From positions 248,001 through 312,000 of the forward strand of contig JBCBZG010000002.1 of NCBI GenBank assembly GCA_039815465.1: a stretch of DNA of 64,000 bases, written 5' to 3'. Origin of the DNA: Shimia_B sp039815465. GTDB lineage: Bacteria; Pseudomonadota; Alphaproteobacteria; Rhodobacterales; Rhodobacteraceae. Below the pieces are notes generated by a model, which worked only from the letters and a program-made list of their open reading frames with translations, was not told the origin of the DNA and ran no database searches. Shown one piece after another: positions 1 to 8,338 of the stretch (its first letter is position 1; every line of letters starts with the position of its first letter). Position numbers and translations under genes: made by a program.

Positions 1-21
1 CGGCTCTGCCGCGGACAGCCC

Positions 22-543
22 TTAAGCAGGGGCCGCGTAGAGCGCCGCTAGGCTGTCGAGATCGCAGATACGGCTGACGTCTTTGCCCTGCCGCTCGTAC
101 GCGTCGCACAGTTCGCGCAGGACGGGCATCCAGTCCCGGTCCACCTCCCAGATAATCTCGAAGAGGCGCTTTGTCGGGGGCATATCTTGCCCCCCGGCGG
201 GGGGATACTCCAAGGCGCCGGTTGACCACGCGATCTGGCGTTCGGCGGCGCGCCAGTAGTGGATCCACAGTGGGAAATCGAGGAGGATCACCTCCGTGGC
301 CCGCGTCAGACGCCGTTTGATGGAGGCCAGATCGCCGCCGCCATCGATGATCCAGCTGTCTTTGGCGATGGCCGCGTCATGGTGGCGGTCATAGGTGTCC
401 TGCGGGGTTGGGGACCAGTCGGGCTGCCAGTAAAGCGCGTCGATCTCCACATGCTTTAGGCCATGGCGCTGCGCGAGGTGCCGGGCCAGGGTGGATTTCC
501 CCCCAGCCGCATTGCCCAGGATCACGATGCGCTGCGCGCTCAC
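22..543 (-). CDS. P-loop (adenylate kinase/FlaR-like) ATPase, 173 aa
   Basis: A Walker A motif lies at the N-terminus (GNAAGGKST, residues about 10-18) after a hydrophobic beta strand. It is followed by EIDALYWQPDW, a pattern seen in small FlaR/adenylate-kinase-like NTPases, and a central DFPLWIHYWRA segment matching the region behind the second strand in that group. The start is GTG at 543 and overlaps the TGA of the upstream gene by four bases, so the two are probably co-translated. A cytosolic nucleotide- or small-molecule-kinase-like protein is likely. The substrate cannot be read from the sequence. Confidence 0.75.
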   Translation of the reverse strand: MSAQRIVILGNAAGGKSTLARHLAQRHGLKHVEIDALYWQPDWSPTPQDTYDRHHDAAIAKDSWIIDGGGDLASIKRRLTRATEVILLDFPLWIHYWRAAERQIAWSTGALEYPPAGGQDMPPTKRLFEIIWEVDRDWMPVLRELCDAYERQGKDVSRICDLDSLAALYAAPA

Positions 544-1589
544 CGATCGCCCACGGGAAAGGGCACCCGGCCCGGGACGCGGGCTTTGTTGAATTCGCGC
601 ATGCGCGCGAGCACGTCGACGCCCAGTTGCGCATAGGCGTCCAGCAGGTCCACCATCACCCAGTTTTCGCGGATCTTGCCAGTCTCGAGCCGCCAGAAGT
701 CGAGCGACTTCATCGTAATGCGCGTGCCCGCGGGTGCGATGCCCATCCAGCCGTCATGGGTCACGGTCTGGATCATGTTGGGCCAGCCGGTCACCCCCGC
801 GTAGTCGCCATCGCCAAAGAAGTGATACGTCACCTCATCCACATATTGCCCGCGGTCGGGCATGGCGTTGATGAACGGGATTTGATGCCAGTTCCGAAAC
901 CCCGCGATGCCGCGGCTCGTGCCGATGCCCGCGGGGCCGTACCAATTCATCTTGTCGCTCCAAAACCGCGGCATCTCCATGACGTCCGGGCCGCCCTGGC
1001 TGGGGTGCTTTTTCATGTAGGTGAGCATGGTCACGATGTGGTCGCAGGAGGTTTGCGCGCGTCCGCGGTCCCAGGGGCCGGGGACGAGCCCGTCCTGAGT
1101 GGCGGGGCCGGGGATGCAGAACTCCCGCCCCAGGGACGGCGCCATGGGCCAGGCCCCGGCCTGCATCATCACTTCGGGGATATCCCAGAGCGTCTGGACC
1201 TCCACGACCTTGCCGCCCTCAAACCGGTAGAACTCGTGAAAGCGCATGTGGACGAGATGCCCGGTGGGCGGGATGTCGAGCCAGGGGCCCACAAGGGTCC
1301 CCATGTAATGCCCGCCGCAGCCCACCCAATCCGCGCCCGCGTCTGTTTGCCCGGCCATGACAATCCAGTCGCGCCGCTCTAGGTCGGGCAGCGCCGACAG
1401 AAGCGGGGCGTAGCAGGTGTCATAGAACGCCTCTGGCCCCGACATATCCCCTAGGGGATGGGGCATGTGGATGGCGGCGTCTGGCGCCATCAGATCGGCC
1501 AGGGCCGCGCGAACGGTCGCGGGGTCAAAATCGACCATAGCGCGGCGCAGCGCGGCGATGCGCGATTTATGCTCCGAATGCGGATCCAT
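540..1589 (-). CDS. Tandem SnoaL/NTF2-like protein, 349 aa
   Basis: The protein holds two SnoaL-like (NTF2-fold) units, about residues 10-165 and 180-340. Each carries the characteristic strand-helix pattern with conserved Trp, His and Asp residues, for example HMRFHEFYRFEGGKVVE in the first and FWRLETGKIRENWVMVD in the second. SnoaL-like proteins include polyketide cyclases and small isomerases or hydrolases, but no specific reaction can be assigned. The ATG at 1589 is preferred over an upstream in-frame start because AGAGGT lies about 8 bases before it. The 3' end overlaps the downstream P-loop gene by four bases. Confidence 0.8.
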   Translation of the reverse strand: MDPHSEHKSRIAALRRAMVDFDPATVRAALADLMAPDAAIHMPHPLGDMSGPEAFYDTCYAPLLSALPDLERRDWIVMAGQTDAGADWVGCGGHYMGTLVGPWLDIPPTGHLVHMRFHEFYRFEGGKVVEVQTLWDIPEVMMQAGAWPMAPSLGREFCIPGPATQDGLVPGPWDRGRAQTSCDHIVTMLTYMKKHPSQGGPDVMEMPRFWSDKMNWYGPAGIGTSRGIAGFRNWHQIPFINAMPDRGQYVDEVTYHFFGDGDYAGVTGWPNMIQTVTHDGWMGIAPAGTRITMKSLDFWRLETGKIRENWVMVDLLDAYAQLGVDVLARMREFNKARVPGRVPFPVGDR

Positions 1590-1628
1590 CACGGCTACCT
1601 CTTTGGGACCAGTCCCGCCCACTCAGCA

Positions 1629-2228
1629 TCAACGTGGTGTCTTGCGCAACCGCTTAGCCCCCGTAAGCGCCCCGAGCCCTGTGAGCAAGATCAGCGCCGA
1701 GGCGGGCACGGGGACGGGGGCAAGCCCGGTATCAAGCGCCCAGGTCCCGCCTGCCGTGGCGGCGTTTGCCGTTACGGCGCCGTTGAGGTTGTAGACATCC
1801 GGTTGCGCCCGTCCAAACAGGAACTGCCCGTCCACTGAGCTGATATCCACAGAGGCAGACGTGATGTTTCGGGCTGCATCAAAGGTCAGAGCCATGCTGG
1901 AACTGCCCGAGCCAGAATGGAACCCACCTGAAGTGCTTCCCGCAGTCCACGACAGATCGAGCTGCCACGGCACAGTGGCGAATGCGGCGCCGTTCAACGA
2001 GAAAAATGTGACCCCACCACCCGCGGCAATCGTGACGCTACCCCCAGCAAAGGAGCCGCCGAGCAGCGCCTCATCGAGCACGATCGTGGCCTCATAGCCC
2101 GGCAGCGTTCCAACGCAGCCGAACGTGCACTCAAGATCGGGGCCGCTATAGGTATAGGTGTAGGTATTGGCCTGAGACGCAGAGGCGAAAAAGACCACAA
2201 AGAGAGCGGTAAAAAGACGTTGAAGCAT
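1629..2228 (-). CDS. Secreted protein with VPxPA-type C-terminal sorting signal, 199 aa
   Basis: The N-terminus is a signal peptide (LFTALFVVFFASASQA). The middle is a low-complexity, Ser/Gly/Thr-rich beta region with a Cys pair (ECTFGC). The C-terminus has the tripartite layout of PEP-CTERM/VPLPA-CTERM proteins: VPVPA, a hydrophobic helix, then a basic tail (KRLRKTPR). Such tails are cut and anchored by exosortases; in Rhodobacterales the usual partner is an XrtD-type enzyme. No exosortase gene lies in this window. Base composition looks less GC-rich than the housekeeping neighbours. The function of the mature domain is unknown. Confidence 0.75.
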   Translation of the reverse strand: MLQRLFTALFVVFFASASQANTYTYTYSGPDLECTFGCVGTLPGYEATIVLDEALLGGSFAGGSVTIAAGGGVTFFSLNGAAFATVPWQLDLSWTAGSTSGGFHSGSGSSSMALTFDAARNITSASVDISSVDGQFLFGRAQPDVYNLNGAVTANAATAGGTWALDTGLAPVPVPASALILLTGLGALTGAKRLRKTPR

Positions 2229-2431
2229 GGGGACCCTGTTGAGTTATCCGTGCCTCGACTTTTGGCAAAGCCAAAAGCCCGCGCAAGAGGCGAGGCTGCA
2301 ACAAACCGAGATTGTTTAGTGTGCAGCCATGCCGCGCCTAGGTGCTAAGCGCCACAGGCGCTTGGTCCGTTGCCCGGACGCGTTCACACCTGCGACGGGC
2401 GCGCCCACGGCGACCCGGAGAACAGCAGCGC

Positions 2432-3202
2432 TCAGGTGGCGCGGCGCGGGCGGCGACCGACCGCGACAAACCCGGCCAATGCTCCCAGCAGGAGCCATCC
2501 GGCAGCAGGCAGCGGAACGGCGGAGGGCGCTGTGTCTAGGCTTATGCCGGAGAAGCGGACATTTGACTGCGAATAGGTGTAAAAGCCAAACCCACCATCG
2601 CTGAAATTGCCCGCAAAGCTAAACTCTTCGACGCCGTCTACGTTCATCCTGATCAGGGTCGATGTGAACTCGATCTCGAAATCATAGGCCCTGTTATCGG
2701 CCCAACCGACGGAGCCCTTTGTATTGGCCAGCGCCAGTGGGGTCACCGCGCCAGAGAAATGGTCCCAAAACCCATTGTCGAACGGATTACTGGGGCCATT
2801 GCGCAGATCACCGCTCACATGGCTTAGATACATGCCAGCCCGGGCGCCGCTTTGCTGGGACTGCTTCCAATCTATCAAATAGAAATCGGCGGCTTGGCTG
2901 TTGAATTCGCCGTCTTCGTACCCGATCACAAAGCCGATAAAGTCATCGTCGGTCGCCGTGCGGACTTCCACTGTGCCGCTTATCTGCGTCCCTTGGGCGT
3001 TGCCGCTCGGGTCGAAGAAAACTGTGGGATCGTCGTTTACGAACTGTTCTGTATAGCTGCCATCCACGGCGACGATCCAGTTCCCGGCACCCAGGTTGCC
3101 TTGATAGCCATTTTCTTGCCATCCAGTAAGGTCAACGGACGCCGCAAAGCCAGCCGATGGCAACGTAAACGCCGTTGCGAGAGCGATGGATTTCAGGTGC
3201 AT
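2432..3202 (-). CDS. Secreted thrombospondin-C-like (lectin-fold) protein with VPLPA-CTERM, 256 aa
   Basis: A signal peptide (residues about 1-20) is followed by a beta-sandwich domain. Its pattern DDDFIGFVIGYED, YLIDWKQ and EFTSTLIRMNVDG closely resembles the thrombospondin type-3 C-terminal (L-lectin-like) domain. The end is VPLPA, a hydrophobic helix and RRPRRAT, the VPLPA-CTERM sorting signal. The ATG at 3202 was chosen because GGGGGA lies 6 bases upstream and the signal peptide begins directly after it; the open frame extends further but without signal-like sequence. It is probably exported and surface- or matrix-associated, perhaps calcium-binding by analogy to the family. Confidence 0.75.
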   Translation of the reverse strand: MHLKSIALATAFTLPSAGFAASVDLTGWQENGYQGNLGAGNWIVAVDGSYTEQFVNDDPTVFFDPSGNAQGTQISGTVEVRTATDDDFIGFVIGYEDGEFNSQAADFYLIDWKQSQQSGARAGMYLSHVSGDLRNGPSNPFDNGFWDHFSGAVTPLALANTKGSVGWADNRAYDFEIEFTSTLIRMNVDGVEEFSFAGNFSDGGFGFYTYSQSNVRFSGISLDTAPSAVPLPAAGWLLLGALAGFVAVGRRPRRAT

Positions 3203-3430
3203 GGATGGTCCCCCAACACGTTGGCTGCAAAAGGCCGATCCGTGCCGCCAGCCCCACGACCCTACGTGAGCGGGCGACGTTATACAATCGTACAGGCTGC
3301 CCAACGCGGCGCGCGGGCACAAAAGCCTGGTGTTGGCTCTTTTCATCGGCGCCAAAGCGCTCTAAAGGCACGGCTTCACGCGGGCGTACACCCTTGGAGG
3401 ACGCCTGCCCTAACATGATAGGAAATACCA

Positions 3431-4066
3431 ATGGCTGGTGAGATCCCTGATCTTCACGCCACGGTACGCGCGGGGACAGGCAAGGGGGCCGCCCGCCAAG
3501 CTCGCCGCGACGGGCAAGTACCTGGCATCGTATTCGGTGGCGACACTGATCCGCTCCCCATCAACATCCCGTTCAATGTGCTTCTCAAGAAGCTCAAAGA
3601 GGGCCGGTTTAAGTCCACGCTCTTCAACATGAAGGTGGACGGCCAGGACGATGTGCGCGTGATCTGCCGCGACGTGCAGCGCGACGTGGTCAAGGACCTG
3701 CCGACGCATGTGGACTTTATGCGCCTGCGCCGCACGACCAAGATCAACCTCTTTATCCCCGTCGAATTCGTGGGCGAAGACGAGTGCCCCGGCATCAAGC
3801 GCGGCGGCAGCCTCGTGGCCGTGCGCCCCGAGGTGGAACTCGTGGTGACGGCGGGCGACATCCCCGAAAAGCTCACCGTGGACCTCGCTGGGCTTCAAAT
3901 CGGTGACACGATCACGATCTCCGCGATCACGCTGCCAGAGGGCTCAAAGCCGACGATCGACCGCGACTTTGTCATTGCAAACATCGCCGCGCCCAAGGGC
4001 ATCGGCAGCAGCGATGACGAGGACGGCGAAGACGGCGACGGCGAAGCAGCCGGCGCCGACGAATAA
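3431..4066 (+). CDS. rplY: Large-subunit ribosomal protein bL25 (Ctc type), 211 aa
   Basis: The N-terminal half (residues about 5-95) matches the 5S rRNA-binding L25 domain (AARQARRDGQVPGIVFGG...), and residues 100-190 match the TL5/CTC beta domain. This is the long form found outside enterobacteria. A very acidic tail (DDEDGEDGDGEAAG) ends the protein. AGGA precedes the ATG. The order rplY then pth is common in bacteria and supports both calls. A strong hairpin lies 10 bases after the stop. Confidence 0.95.
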   Translation: MAGEIPDLHATVRAGTGKGAARQARRDGQVPGIVFGGDTDPLPINIPFNVLLKKLKEGRFKSTLFNMKVDGQDDVRVICRDVQRDVVKDLPTHVDFMRLRRTTKINLFIPVEFVGEDECPGIKRGGSLVAVRPEVELVVTAGDIPEKLTVDLAGLQIGDTITISAITLPEGSKPTIDRDFVIANIAAPKGIGSSDDEDGEDGDGEAAGADE

Positions 4067-4076
4067 CACAGATCGC

Positions 4077-4103
4077 GAGAGGGGCCCCTGGTGGGCCCCT
4101 CTC
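4077..4103 (+). terminator. Perfect 11-bp hairpin after rplY
   Basis: GAGAGGGGCCC (4077-4087) pairs perfectly with GGGCCCCTCTC (4093-4103) across a 5-base loop, starting 10 bases after the rplY stop. There is no T-tract, so it may be a Rho-assisted terminator or an mRNA 3' stabiliser rather than a classical intrinsic terminator. Confidence 0.6.
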
Positions 4104-4191
4104 CACATCCCAGGCCAGCACGGCAGGCTGCCTGTACAACCCCCCCAGCAACACGGTACGTATCGCCAAAGCGCCCAGCGCGCCCCCGATA

Positions 4192-4968
4192 TTGAAAGAG
4201 CTTCGCCCCCGCCCCGTGTCCCTGCTGATCACACGCCACCAGCTCCAAATCCTGCAATCGCTCGGCGTGCGGATCAACCACCCGCCCGAGGCTGAGAGCC
4301 TGCGCATCCCCAACGCCCCCTTCGGGATGGAGACGCACACAAACCACCCCTATGAGGGCGCCATGCCCCTGGGCGCTTACAGCTATTCGCACAGCTACGC
4401 CCCGCTCGTGTCCGAAATCGGGCGTTACGTGTCGATTGGGGCGGGGCTGAAGGTGACGGAGAACACGCACCCCACGGACCGTATCTCCACCAGCCCGGCC
4501 TTTTATGCGCCGCGCAAGTTCACGCAGTGGGGCGGGGCCAAGGCCGCGCTGCCCACGCTCACTCCCTTTGAACCCGTGGCGGAGACGGTGACCATCGGCC
4601 ACGATGTCTGGATCGGCGGCGACGTGCGCATCCGCGCAGGGGTCCATATCGGGACAGGCGCCATCATCGCCGCGGGCAGCAACGTCACCAAAGACGTCCC
4701 CGAATTCGCCATCGTGGGCGGGGTGCCCGCCAAGGTGATCCGCATGCGGTTCTCCCCGCTGACCATTGCGCGCATCCGGGATCTGGCGTGGTGGCGCTTT
4801 GCGGCCTCCGACATTGCGCCGCTCGACACCGGGGCGCCGGAACGATTTCTGGACGCGCTCGACACACAGATCAACGCAGGCGCCATCGCCGAGCGGCCCG
4901 AGAAGCGGTTCTTGCTGCGCAAGTTCCTGCGCAGCCGCGCCTTTCGTGTGCCCCCCGACGCGAGCTAG
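4192..4968 (+). CDS. CatB-related left-handed beta-helix O-acetyltransferase, 258 aa
   Basis: Hexapeptide repeats give a left-handed beta helix typical of CatB/xenobiotic acetyltransferases: IGRYVSIGAGLKV, then VTIGHDVWIGGDVRIRAGV and IGTGAIIAAGSNVTKDV, ending with VGGVPAKVIRMRF, the standard family close. The conserved His lies in ENTHPTD. It would use acetyl-CoA to acetylate a hydroxyl group; the acceptor is unknown. The 5' end is uncertain: the TTG at 4192 has no ribosome-binding site, and a GTG at 4216 is an alternative. The gene sits between rplY and pth on the same strand. Confidence 0.8.
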   Translation: MKELRPRPVSLLITRHQLQILQSLGVRINHPPEAESLRIPNAPFGMETHTNHPYEGAMPLGAYSYSHSYAPLVSEIGRYVSIGAGLKVTENTHPTDRISTSPAFYAPRKFTQWGGAKAALPTLTPFEPVAETVTIGHDVWIGGDVRIRAGVHIGTGAIIAAGSNVTKDVPEFAIVGGVPAKVIRMRFSPLTIARIRDLAWWRFAASDIAPLDTGAPERFLDALDTQINAGAIAERPEKRFLLRKFLRSRAFRVPPDAS

Positions 4969-5022
4969 CTGCATGGACATCCCCCAAGCATCCCCCCGCC
5001 CAACACAGACGGAGACACGGCC

Positions 5023-5778
5023 ATGCAGCTTTTTGTAGGGCTCGGAAACCCGGGCGCGAAATACGCCAAGACCCGACACAATATCGGCTGGATGGCGCTC
5101 GACGAGATCGCGCGCGATCACGGCTTTGGCCCCTGGCGGTCCAAGTTCCAAGGTGCCGTGAGCGAGGGCACACTGGGGGGCGAAAAGGTACTGCTGCTCA
5201 AGCCGGAGACCTTCATGAACCGCTCCGGCCAGTCGGTGGTGGAGGCTGCGCGGTTCTATAAGCTCACCCCCGCCGACATGGTGGTATTTCACGATGAACT
5301 CGACCTCGCCCCCGGAAAGGTGCGGGTGAAACAGGGCGGCGGTCATGCGGGCCATAACGGGCTGCGGTCGATCCACAGCCATATGGGCGACGCCTACGCG
5401 CGCGTGCGGTTGGGGATCGGGCATCCCGGCCACAAGGACGCTGTCGCAGGCTACGTGCTGCGCGATTTTGCAAAGGCAGACGCGGGCTGGCTCGACGACG
5501 TGCTGCGCGGTGTGGCCGATGGCGCCGCGGACCTCGCCAAAGGCGACAGCGGGCGCTTTATGAACGCTGTGGCCTTACGTGTGGCGCCGCCGCGCCCGTC
5601 GAGTGGCAAGAAAGGCCCGCCCGCGGGCGCAAAGACCGCGTCTGCTGCGGCCAAGGCACCCACCGCGGCCAAAGCGCCCCGTGCGGCGCCGACGCCAAAG
5701 CCTCAACCTGCTCCGGCAACGGAACCTAACCCTGACACGCGCAGCGCGATGCAAAAGCTGATGGATAAGTTCAAATGA
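5023..5778 (+). CDS. pth: Peptidyl-tRNA hydrolase with long C-terminal tail, 251 aa
   Basis: Frees tRNA from peptidyl-tRNA dropped during translation. Family motifs are FVGLGNPG, TRHNIGW with the catalytic His at residue 19, FMNRSGQSV, and FHDELDLAPGKVRVK followed by GGGHAGHNGLRSI. The core ends near residue 185; residues about 186-251 are an Ala/Pro/Lys-rich low-complexity extension not needed for the fold. Most Pth proteins are about 190-200 aa, so this one is long. The stop overlaps the next start (ATGA), which suggests translational coupling with the DUF2332 gene. Confidence 0.95.
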   Translation: MQLFVGLGNPGAKYAKTRHNIGWMALDEIARDHGFGPWRSKFQGAVSEGTLGGEKVLLLKPETFMNRSGQSVVEAARFYKLTPADMVVFHDELDLAPGKVRVKQGGGHAGHNGLRSIHSHMGDAYARVRLGIGHPGHKDAVAGYVLRDFAKADAGWLDDVLRGVADGAADLAKGDSGRFMNAVALRVAPPRPSSGKKGPPAGAKTASAAAKAPTAAKAPRAAPTPKPQPAPATEPNPDTRSAMQKLMDKFK

Positions 5779-6824
5779 CCCCTGCCCTGACGGATGCCTT
5801 CACCCGCCAAGCTGAGGCCTGCGAGGCGCTTGGCTCCCCCTTTATGGGTCGCGTGCTTCGGATGCTCTTGGACGCCGTCCCGCCCGGCCCCATCGCGGCG
5901 CTGCTCACCGGATGGCGCGAGGACCGGCTGGGTGCGGCCCATGATTCGCTGCCGCTGCGCTTGGCGGCGGCGCTTCACCAGTTGGTGCTGGCGGGGGACC
6001 ACCCGCTTTCAGCGGTGTATCCCCCCCATACGCCAGGCGATGACGCCCTGCGCGCGGCCCTGACGGCCGCGCTCAGCCGCGACGCGGACGCGATCCTTGC
6101 GGCGATGGAAAGCCCGCCCCAGACGAATGAGGTGCGCCGCGCCAGTGTGCTCATTGCCGCGGGTCACTGGCTCACCGCGCGCTTTGGGCGCCCGCTTGTG
6201 GTGTCCGAGGTCGGCGCGAGCGCGGGGCTGAACCTCAACTGGGATTTCTTTTGCCTGGAGACCCCGCACGGGTCGCTTGGCCCTGTGGGCTCGCCGCTCA
6301 AGCTCACGCCGGAGTGGCGCGGCGTGGTGCCTGTCATCTGCCCGCCCTACGTGGCGGAGGCCGCGGGCGTGGACCTACGCCCCATCGACATCCGCGATGC
6401 GGGCCAGGCGCTGCGGCTGCGCAGCTACCTTTGGCCGGACCAACCGCACCGCAAGGCGCTGACGGATGCGGCGATAGCGCTGTTTCTCTCGCCAGATACC
6501 GAGGCGCAGGTGAGCGCGGGCGACGCGCTCGACTGGTTGCCGACGCGGTTGGCGGGGCGGGCCGGTCACTGCCACATGATCTATTCCACCGTCGCCTGGC
6601 AGTATCTGCCGTTCGAGGCGCAGGAGCGTGGCGCGGCCATGATCGCGGAGGCCGGCGCGCGCGCCACCACTGACGCGCCGCTCGCCTGGGTGCGGATGGA
6701 AAGCGATGGGCAAATGTCAGGGGCTGCGGTGACGCTCGACCTGTGGCCCGGTGGCTCGCACATCTCGCTCGGGCGGGCGGATTTCCATGGCCGCTGGGTC
6801 GATTGGGCCGCGCCGGCGCCCTAG
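5775..6824 (+). CDS. DUF2332 family protein, 349 aa
   Basis: The protein matches DUF2332 over its whole length: an N-terminal helical part (FTRQAEACEALGSPFMGRVL), the central EVGASAGLNLNWDFF motif, and the C-terminal MIYSTVAWQYLP and WVRMESDG blocks. EVGASAGLN resembles a nucleotide- or SAM-binding loop, but the biochemical role of the family is unknown. It overlaps pth by four bases, so the two are probably transcribed together. Confidence 0.85.
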   Translation: MTPALTDAFTRQAEACEALGSPFMGRVLRMLLDAVPPGPIAALLTGWREDRLGAAHDSLPLRLAAALHQLVLAGDHPLSAVYPPHTPGDDALRAALTAALSRDADAILAAMESPPQTNEVRRASVLIAAGHWLTARFGRPLVVSEVGASAGLNLNWDFFCLETPHGSLGPVGSPLKLTPEWRGVVPVICPPYVAEAAGVDLRPIDIRDAGQALRLRSYLWPDQPHRKALTDAAIALFLSPDTEAQVSAGDALDWLPTRLAGRAGHCHMIYSTVAWQYLPFEAQERGAAMIAEAGARATTDAPLAWVRMESDGQMSGAAVTLDLWPGGSHISLGRADFHGRWVDWAAPAP

Positions 6825-6846
6825 GCCATGCGCCGCGCAAGATGGC

Positions 6847-6936
6847 TGACGACGGGCCCGCCCGCCTCCCTTCTGCGCCTTGCAGGCTTGAACCTGAGGG
6901 GGGGCGCGCTGCGCGCGCATGCCGCCTGCGGCGGCC
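6847..6936 (-). repeat. Dispersed repeat family D, copy 1
   Basis: About 90 bases that match 21468-21555 almost base for base when read on the minus strand. The order is hairpin GCCGCC-GCA-GGCGGC, hairpin GCGCGC-GCA-GCGCGC, then a conserved block with GGTTCAAGCCT and GGCGCAGAAGGGAGG. It lies between the DUF2332 gene and a serine hydrolase gene. Confidence 0.75.
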
Positions 6937-7048
6937 GTTTTTTCGCGACCGCTACGGCGCGGCTGAGAGACCGTATCTGGCGGGATAAAAAGGGAAATGA
7001 CGCTGCGTGCGGCTTGGCAGGTCCCGGGGCGATGGGCAGGGTTGCGCC

Positions 7049-8224
7049 ATGAAGACGCTCTTGCTCCGTTCCGGCCTGGTGGTCGCTATCTTGCTTGCCG
7101 CACTCGCCATCGCGAGCCGGGAGCGCATCGCGCAGCTCCTGGCGGTCAATTCGCTTTTTGACCCGGACACGATCGTGGAGAACACGGTGTCGATGCCCGA
7201 GCTCTTTCATTCCACCGAGCTCTCGCGCGGGACTGGCCCTGTGTCCCCGCTGACCGTAGGTCCGCCGCTCGACCTGCCACCGGGCTATGCGGATTGGGTG
7301 CGCGACCGCTCGGTGACCGCCATTGTTGTCCTCAAGGACGGGCAGTTGGTGCATGAGGGCTACCACCTGGGCACCGACGCGAGCGATCGGCGCATTTCCT
7401 GGTCGGTGGCGAAAAGCTACCTGTCGACGCTGATCGGTACGGCGGTGGATGCGGGGGAGATTGCCTCCATCGACGAGCCCGTCACAGCCTATGTGCCCAG
7501 CCTCTCCGGCACCGCCTATAACGGCGCGCGCATCCGCCATGTGCTCAACATGTCGTCGGGCGTGGTGTTCAACGAGGACTATTTCGACTTTTGGAGCGAT
7601 ATCAATCGCATGGGCCGGGTCCTCGCGTTGGGCCGGTCCATGGATCGCTTCGCGGAAGGATTGGGGGAGACCTTCGCCCCACCCGGACAGCAGTTTCGCT
7701 ACGTGTCCATCGACACCCATGTCCTGGGCATGGTGCTGCGCGGCGCCACGGGTCAGAGCGTGCCGGAGCTGCTTGAGGCGCGGATTATCGAGCCGCTGGG
7801 GCTCGAACAGGATGGGGCCTATATCACCGATGGCTACGGTGTGGCCTTCGTGCTGGGCGGGCTCAACTTTACCACGCGGGACTACGCGCGCTTTGGGCAG
7901 ATGGTGCAGAACGGCGGCACTTGGCAGGGGCGGCGCATCGTGAGCGCGGCGTGGCTGCGGGAGGCGACACGGGCCAGCGCGGCCACCGCGCCAGGCGATC
8001 TGCACTACGGATATCAGTGGTGGATGCCCGCGGATGAGGATGTGAGCCGGGCCGACCATGCGTTTATGGGGCTCGGGGTCTACGGGCAGCATCTTTACAT
8101 CGATCCTGAGGCCGGTGTGGTGATCGCGACCAATGGCGCGGATCGCGGGTTTCAGGAGGACGGTGTGCTGGAGCGGAATGTTGAGATGTTTCGCGCACTC
8201 ACGGCCGCCGCGACGGGTCCGTAA
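7049..8224 (+). CDS. Serine hydrolase of the beta-lactamase/penicillin-binding fold, 391 aa
   Basis: After an N-terminal membrane anchor or uncleaved signal (LLRSGLVVAILLAALAI), the domain carries the SxxK motif SVAK (Ser119, Lys122) that defines class C beta-lactamase-like and esterase-like hydrolases. YVS in FRYVSIDTHVLG fits the second (Tyr) motif, and HYGYQWW lies near the third. The catalytic domain probably faces the periplasm. Substrate is unknown; esterase, amidase and peptidase activities all occur in the family. The ATG at 7049 is chosen because the transmembrane segment follows it directly and GGGCAGG precedes it. Confidence 0.85.
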   Translation: MKTLLLRSGLVVAILLAALAIASRERIAQLLAVNSLFDPDTIVENTVSMPELFHSTELSRGTGPVSPLTVGPPLDLPPGYADWVRDRSVTAIVVLKDGQLVHEGYHLGTDASDRRISWSVAKSYLSTLIGTAVDAGEIASIDEPVTAYVPSLSGTAYNGARIRHVLNMSSGVVFNEDYFDFWSDINRMGRVLALGRSMDRFAEGLGETFAPPGQQFRYVSIDTHVLGMVLRGATGQSVPELLEARIIEPLGLEQDGAYITDGYGVAFVLGGLNFTTRDYARFGQMVQNGGTWQGRRIVSAAWLREATRASAATAPGDLHYGYQWWMPADEDVSRADHAFMGLGVYGQHLYIDPEAGVVIATNGADRGFQEDGVLERNVEMFRALTAAATGP

Positions 8225-8246
8225 CGCGACCACATCTGCCGCGGGC

Positions 8247-8269
8247 CAAAAGTTTTTGAAAAACTTTTG
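8247..8269. repeat. Family A AT-core palindrome, single copy
   Basis: Two perfect 11-bp arms, CAAAAGTTTTT and AAAAACTTTTG, flank a single central G. It belongs to the palindromes found in pairs at 16.2, 41.3, 43.8 and 47.2 kb, but here only the G-centred type is present. It lies between the serine hydrolase stop and lysC and could end transcription. Confidence 0.7.
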
Positions 8270-8338
8270 CCGCACCGCGGGTCTCTTGCGCCTTCCCACG
8301 GGCTCGCCTATGCCGCCTCGCGACATCTGCGAGGCCCT

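Noticed and set aside
1..21. Sequence left of the first gene
   Set aside because: Only 21 bases; nothing can be called.
408..1382. Long plus-strand open frame opposite the SnoaL-like gene
   Set aside because: Arg/His/Gly-rich, no domain pattern, antisense to a well-supported gene; a GC-bias artefact.
3895..5433. 512-codon minus-strand frame opposite rplY, the acetyltransferase and pth
   Set aside because: Covers three recognised plus-strand genes and has His/Arg/Gly-rich sequence without any fold pattern.
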